In this document: positions 62,586 through 64,000 of the stretch, in pieces
Numbering within the stretch: position 1 is the stretch's first letter
Layout of the letters: each line of letters starts with the position of its first letter
Assembly (NCBI RefSeq): GCF_002101885.1
Contig: NZ_LQPS01000043.1
Span: 372,001 to 436,000 of the forward strand
DNA length: 64,000 bases
Reading direction: 5' to 3'
From: Mycolicibacter senuensis
GTDB taxonomy: Bacteria; Actinomycetota; Actinomycetes; Mycobacteriales; Mycobacteriaceae
Notes under the pieces: model-generated
What the model was told of the DNA's origin: nothing
The model's database searches: none
The model's input: the letters and a program-made list of their open reading frames with translations, nothing else
Position numbers and translations under genes: made by a program

Positions 62586-64000
62586 GTGTCGAAGATTTCC
62601 ACCGCTGCTCGCCGGCTTCTGCTGGGCCGGCCGTTCCGCAGCGATCGGCTCAGTCACACGCTGTTGCCCAAGCGCGTCGCGCTGCCGGTGTTCGCCTCCG
62701 ACGCGCTGTCTTCGGTGGCCTACGGGCCCGAAGAGGTCTTCCTGGTGTTGTCGGTGGCGGGTATCGCGGCCTACCGGATGACGCCGTGGGTCGGCTTGGC
62801 GGTGGCGTTCGTGTTCATCACCGTGGTGGCCTCCTACCGGCAGAACGTGCACGCCTACCCCTCCGGCGGCGGCGACTACGAGGTGGTCACCACCAACCTG
62901 GGCGGCACGGCCGGCCTGACCGTCGCAAGTGCGCTCATGGTGGATTATGTTCTGACCGTTGCGGTTTCGATCTCGTCGGGGGTTGCCAACATCGGTTCGG
63001 CGATACCTTACATCGCCGACCACAAGGTGGCGTTCGCGGTGGGGACCGTCGTGGTGGTCGCCGCGGCCAACCTGCGCGGCATCCGCGAATCGGGCACCGC
63101 GTTCGCTTTCCCCACCTATGCGTTCATGATCGGGATCTTCGCGATGCTGGGCTGGGGACTGTTCCAGATCTTCGTGCTGGGCCACCAGCTTCAGGCCGAC
63201 TCGGCCGCGTTCAAGATCGACTCCACCCAGGGCGAGCTGGTGGGGCTGGCCCTGGTGTTCCTGGTCGCGAAGTCGTTCTCGTCGGGGTGTGCGGCACTGA
63301 CCGGGGTGGAGGCGATCAGCAACGGCGTGCCGGCGTTTCGCAAGCCGAAGTCGCGCAACGCGGCCACCACCTTGCTGATGCTGGGCGTGATCGCGGTGAC
63401 GCTGATGATGGGCATCATCGTGCTGGCCCGCCAGACCGGCGTGAAAATCGCGGCGCGCCCGCACGAACAGCTGATCGGAGCGCCGGCGGACTACGACCAG
63501 AAAACGCTGCTGGCGCAGTTGGCCGAGACCGTTTTCCGCGGCTTTCCCCCCGGTCTGTGGATCATCGCCGGCGTGACCGCGCTGATCCTGGCGCTGGCCG
63601 CCAACACCGCATTCAACGGCTTCCCGGTGCTCGGATCGATCCTGGCCCAGGACCGGTACCTGCCGCGTCAGCTGCACACCCGCGGCGACCGGCTGGCCTT
63701 CTCCAACGGCATCGTGTTCCTGGCGGTGGTGGCCATCGCCTTCATCGTGGCGTTCGGGGCCGAGGTGACCGCACTGATCCAGCTCTACATCGTCGGGGTG
63801 TTCGTCTCCTTCACCTTGAGTCAGATCGGCATGGTCCGGCACTGGAACCGATTGCTGCGCAGCGAAACCGACCATGCGGCCCGCGCCACGATGATGCGTT
63901 CCCGGGTGGTCAACACCATCGGGTTCGTCGCGACCGGGACGGTGCTGCTCGTGGTGGTCGCCACCAAGTTCCTGGCCGGAGCCTGGATCGCGATCGTCGT
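62586..64000 (+). CDS. APC-family permease (Rv2690c-like), 3' end missing
   Basis: The open frame runs without a stop to the window edge and gives at least 471 residues. Repeated membrane segments are visible, and the start PKRVALPVFASDALSSVAYGPEEVFLVLSVAGIAAY is the amino acid/polyamine/cation type of the APC superfamily. Other matching pieces are YPSGGGDYEVVTTNLG and ALTGVEAISNGVPAFRKPKSRNAATTLL. The family is close to KUP/YcaM-like permeases; the substrate is unknown, though the ceoBC genes next door suggest potassium or charged amino acids. The remainder of the gene lies beyond the window. Confidence 0.88.
   Translation, partial: MSKISTAARRLLLGRPFRSDRLSHTLLPKRVALPVFASDALSSVAYGPEEVFLVLSVAGIAAYRMTPWVGLAVAFVFITVVASYRQNVHAYPSGGGDYEVVTTNLGGTAGLTVASALMVDYVLTVAVSISSGVANIGSAIPYIADHKVAFAVGTVVVVAAANLRGIRESGTAFAFPTYAFMIGIFAMLGWGLFQIFVLGHQLQADSAAFKIDSTQGELVGLALVFLVAKSFSSGCAALTGVEAISNGVPAFRKPKSRNAATTLLMLGVIAVTLMMGIIVLARQTGVKIAARPHEQLIGAPADYDQKTLLAQLAETVFRGFPPGLWIIAGVTALILALAANTAFNGFPVLGSILAQDRYLPRQLHTRGDRLAFSNGIVFLAVVAIAFIVAFGAEVTALIQLYIVGVFVSFTLSQIGMVRHWNRLLRSETDHAARATMMRSRVVNTIGFVATGTVLLVVVATKFLAGAWIAIV

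Noticed and set aside
62571..63875. A 434-residue open frame on the minus strand under the APC permease
   Set aside because: It is His/Gln/Arg-rich antisense sequence of the permease gene, which shows family motifs and membrane helices in its own frame.
1..64000. tRNA, rRNA, CRISPR arrays, insertion sequences and prophage genes
   Set aside because: No cloverleaf with CCA-acceptor, no repeat-spacer array, no transposase or integrase motif was recognised on either strand. The only mobile item is the intein.

Overview
The window is a stretch of mycobacterial chromosome. The evidence is the GC-rich coding, the gene order, which matches from memory the Mycobacterium tuberculosis segment from about Rv2755c to Rv2690c, and many genus-specific families (ClgR/PspA/PspM, IdeR, SigA/SigB, ChiZ, Cei, DUF3046, DUF4193, mycofactocin-type SDR). 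RecA carries a M. leprae-type intein (RecA-b site) and not the M. tuberculosis-type one. Several genes known from M. tuberculosis at this locus are absent (suhB, sthA, Rv2715, Rv2716, pspN), and several extra genes are present. The source is therefore a Mycobacteriaceae species other than the tuberculosis complex; I cannot name it.

Layout. 1-2.5 kb: end of a YcaQ-like gene, a DoxX-like gene, a CsbD-like protein and a PknH-type lipoprotein. 2.5-9.7 kb: thyX, dapA, rnj, then a reverse SDR/monooxygenase pair, then ftsK. 9.7-12.3 kb: an unusual WS/DGAT acyltransferase, a DUF421 protein and argA. 12.3-15.5 kb: pgsA3 and the clgR-pspA-pspM envelope-stress operon behind a SigE-type promoter. 15.5-22.2 kb: ephG, a glycosyltransferase, DUF3046, a TetR/MpaB-type oxygenase pair, then recA (with intein) and recX under a combined LexA and PafBC promoter region. 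22.2-28.9 kb: a gluABCD-like glutamate uptake operon, miaB and small membrane or START-domain genes. 29-36.8 kb: DUF349 protein, DMT transporter, miaA, dapF, hflX and a DEAD-box helicase. 36.9-43 kb: fadE20, an LGFP/sunset surface protein, and a nitronate-monooxygenase/cysteine-rich-regulator/folE module. 43-48 kb: lexA facing chiZ, nrdR, nitrobindin, PAC2 and DUF4192. 48-55.3 kb: ideR, sigB, small genes, a methyltransferase and sigA. 55.5-64 kb: ppgK, cei, DUF4193, DUF3093, dut, DUF3710, hydrolase, OB-fold, DUF3159, ceoC, ceoB and a truncated APC permease.

How the parts work together. The window holds much of the DNA-damage circuit (LexA, RecA, RecX, ChiZ) with readable SOS boxes and PafBC promoters. 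It also holds the envelope-stress circuit (SigB, ClgR, PspA, PspM) with SigE-type promoters, nucleotide supply and hygiene genes (thyX, dut, nrdR), and both principal sigma factors. A repeated architectural signal is a TAnnnT -10 hexamer 6-8 nt before an ATG or GTG. I found it at about nineteen genes, which implies widespread leaderless transcription; two of these promoter sets are divergent pairs. A perfect CRP site sits at -61.5 relative to the inferred leaderless start of cei.

No RNA gene, CRISPR array, insertion sequence or prophage was recognised. No gene-free stretch exceeds 300 bases. The most unusual items are the acyltransferase with a broken active-site motif, the RecA-b intein, the folE/regulator/nitronate-monooxygenase module, the 11-bp tandem repeats before the DUF421 gene and the lexA-chiZ control region.
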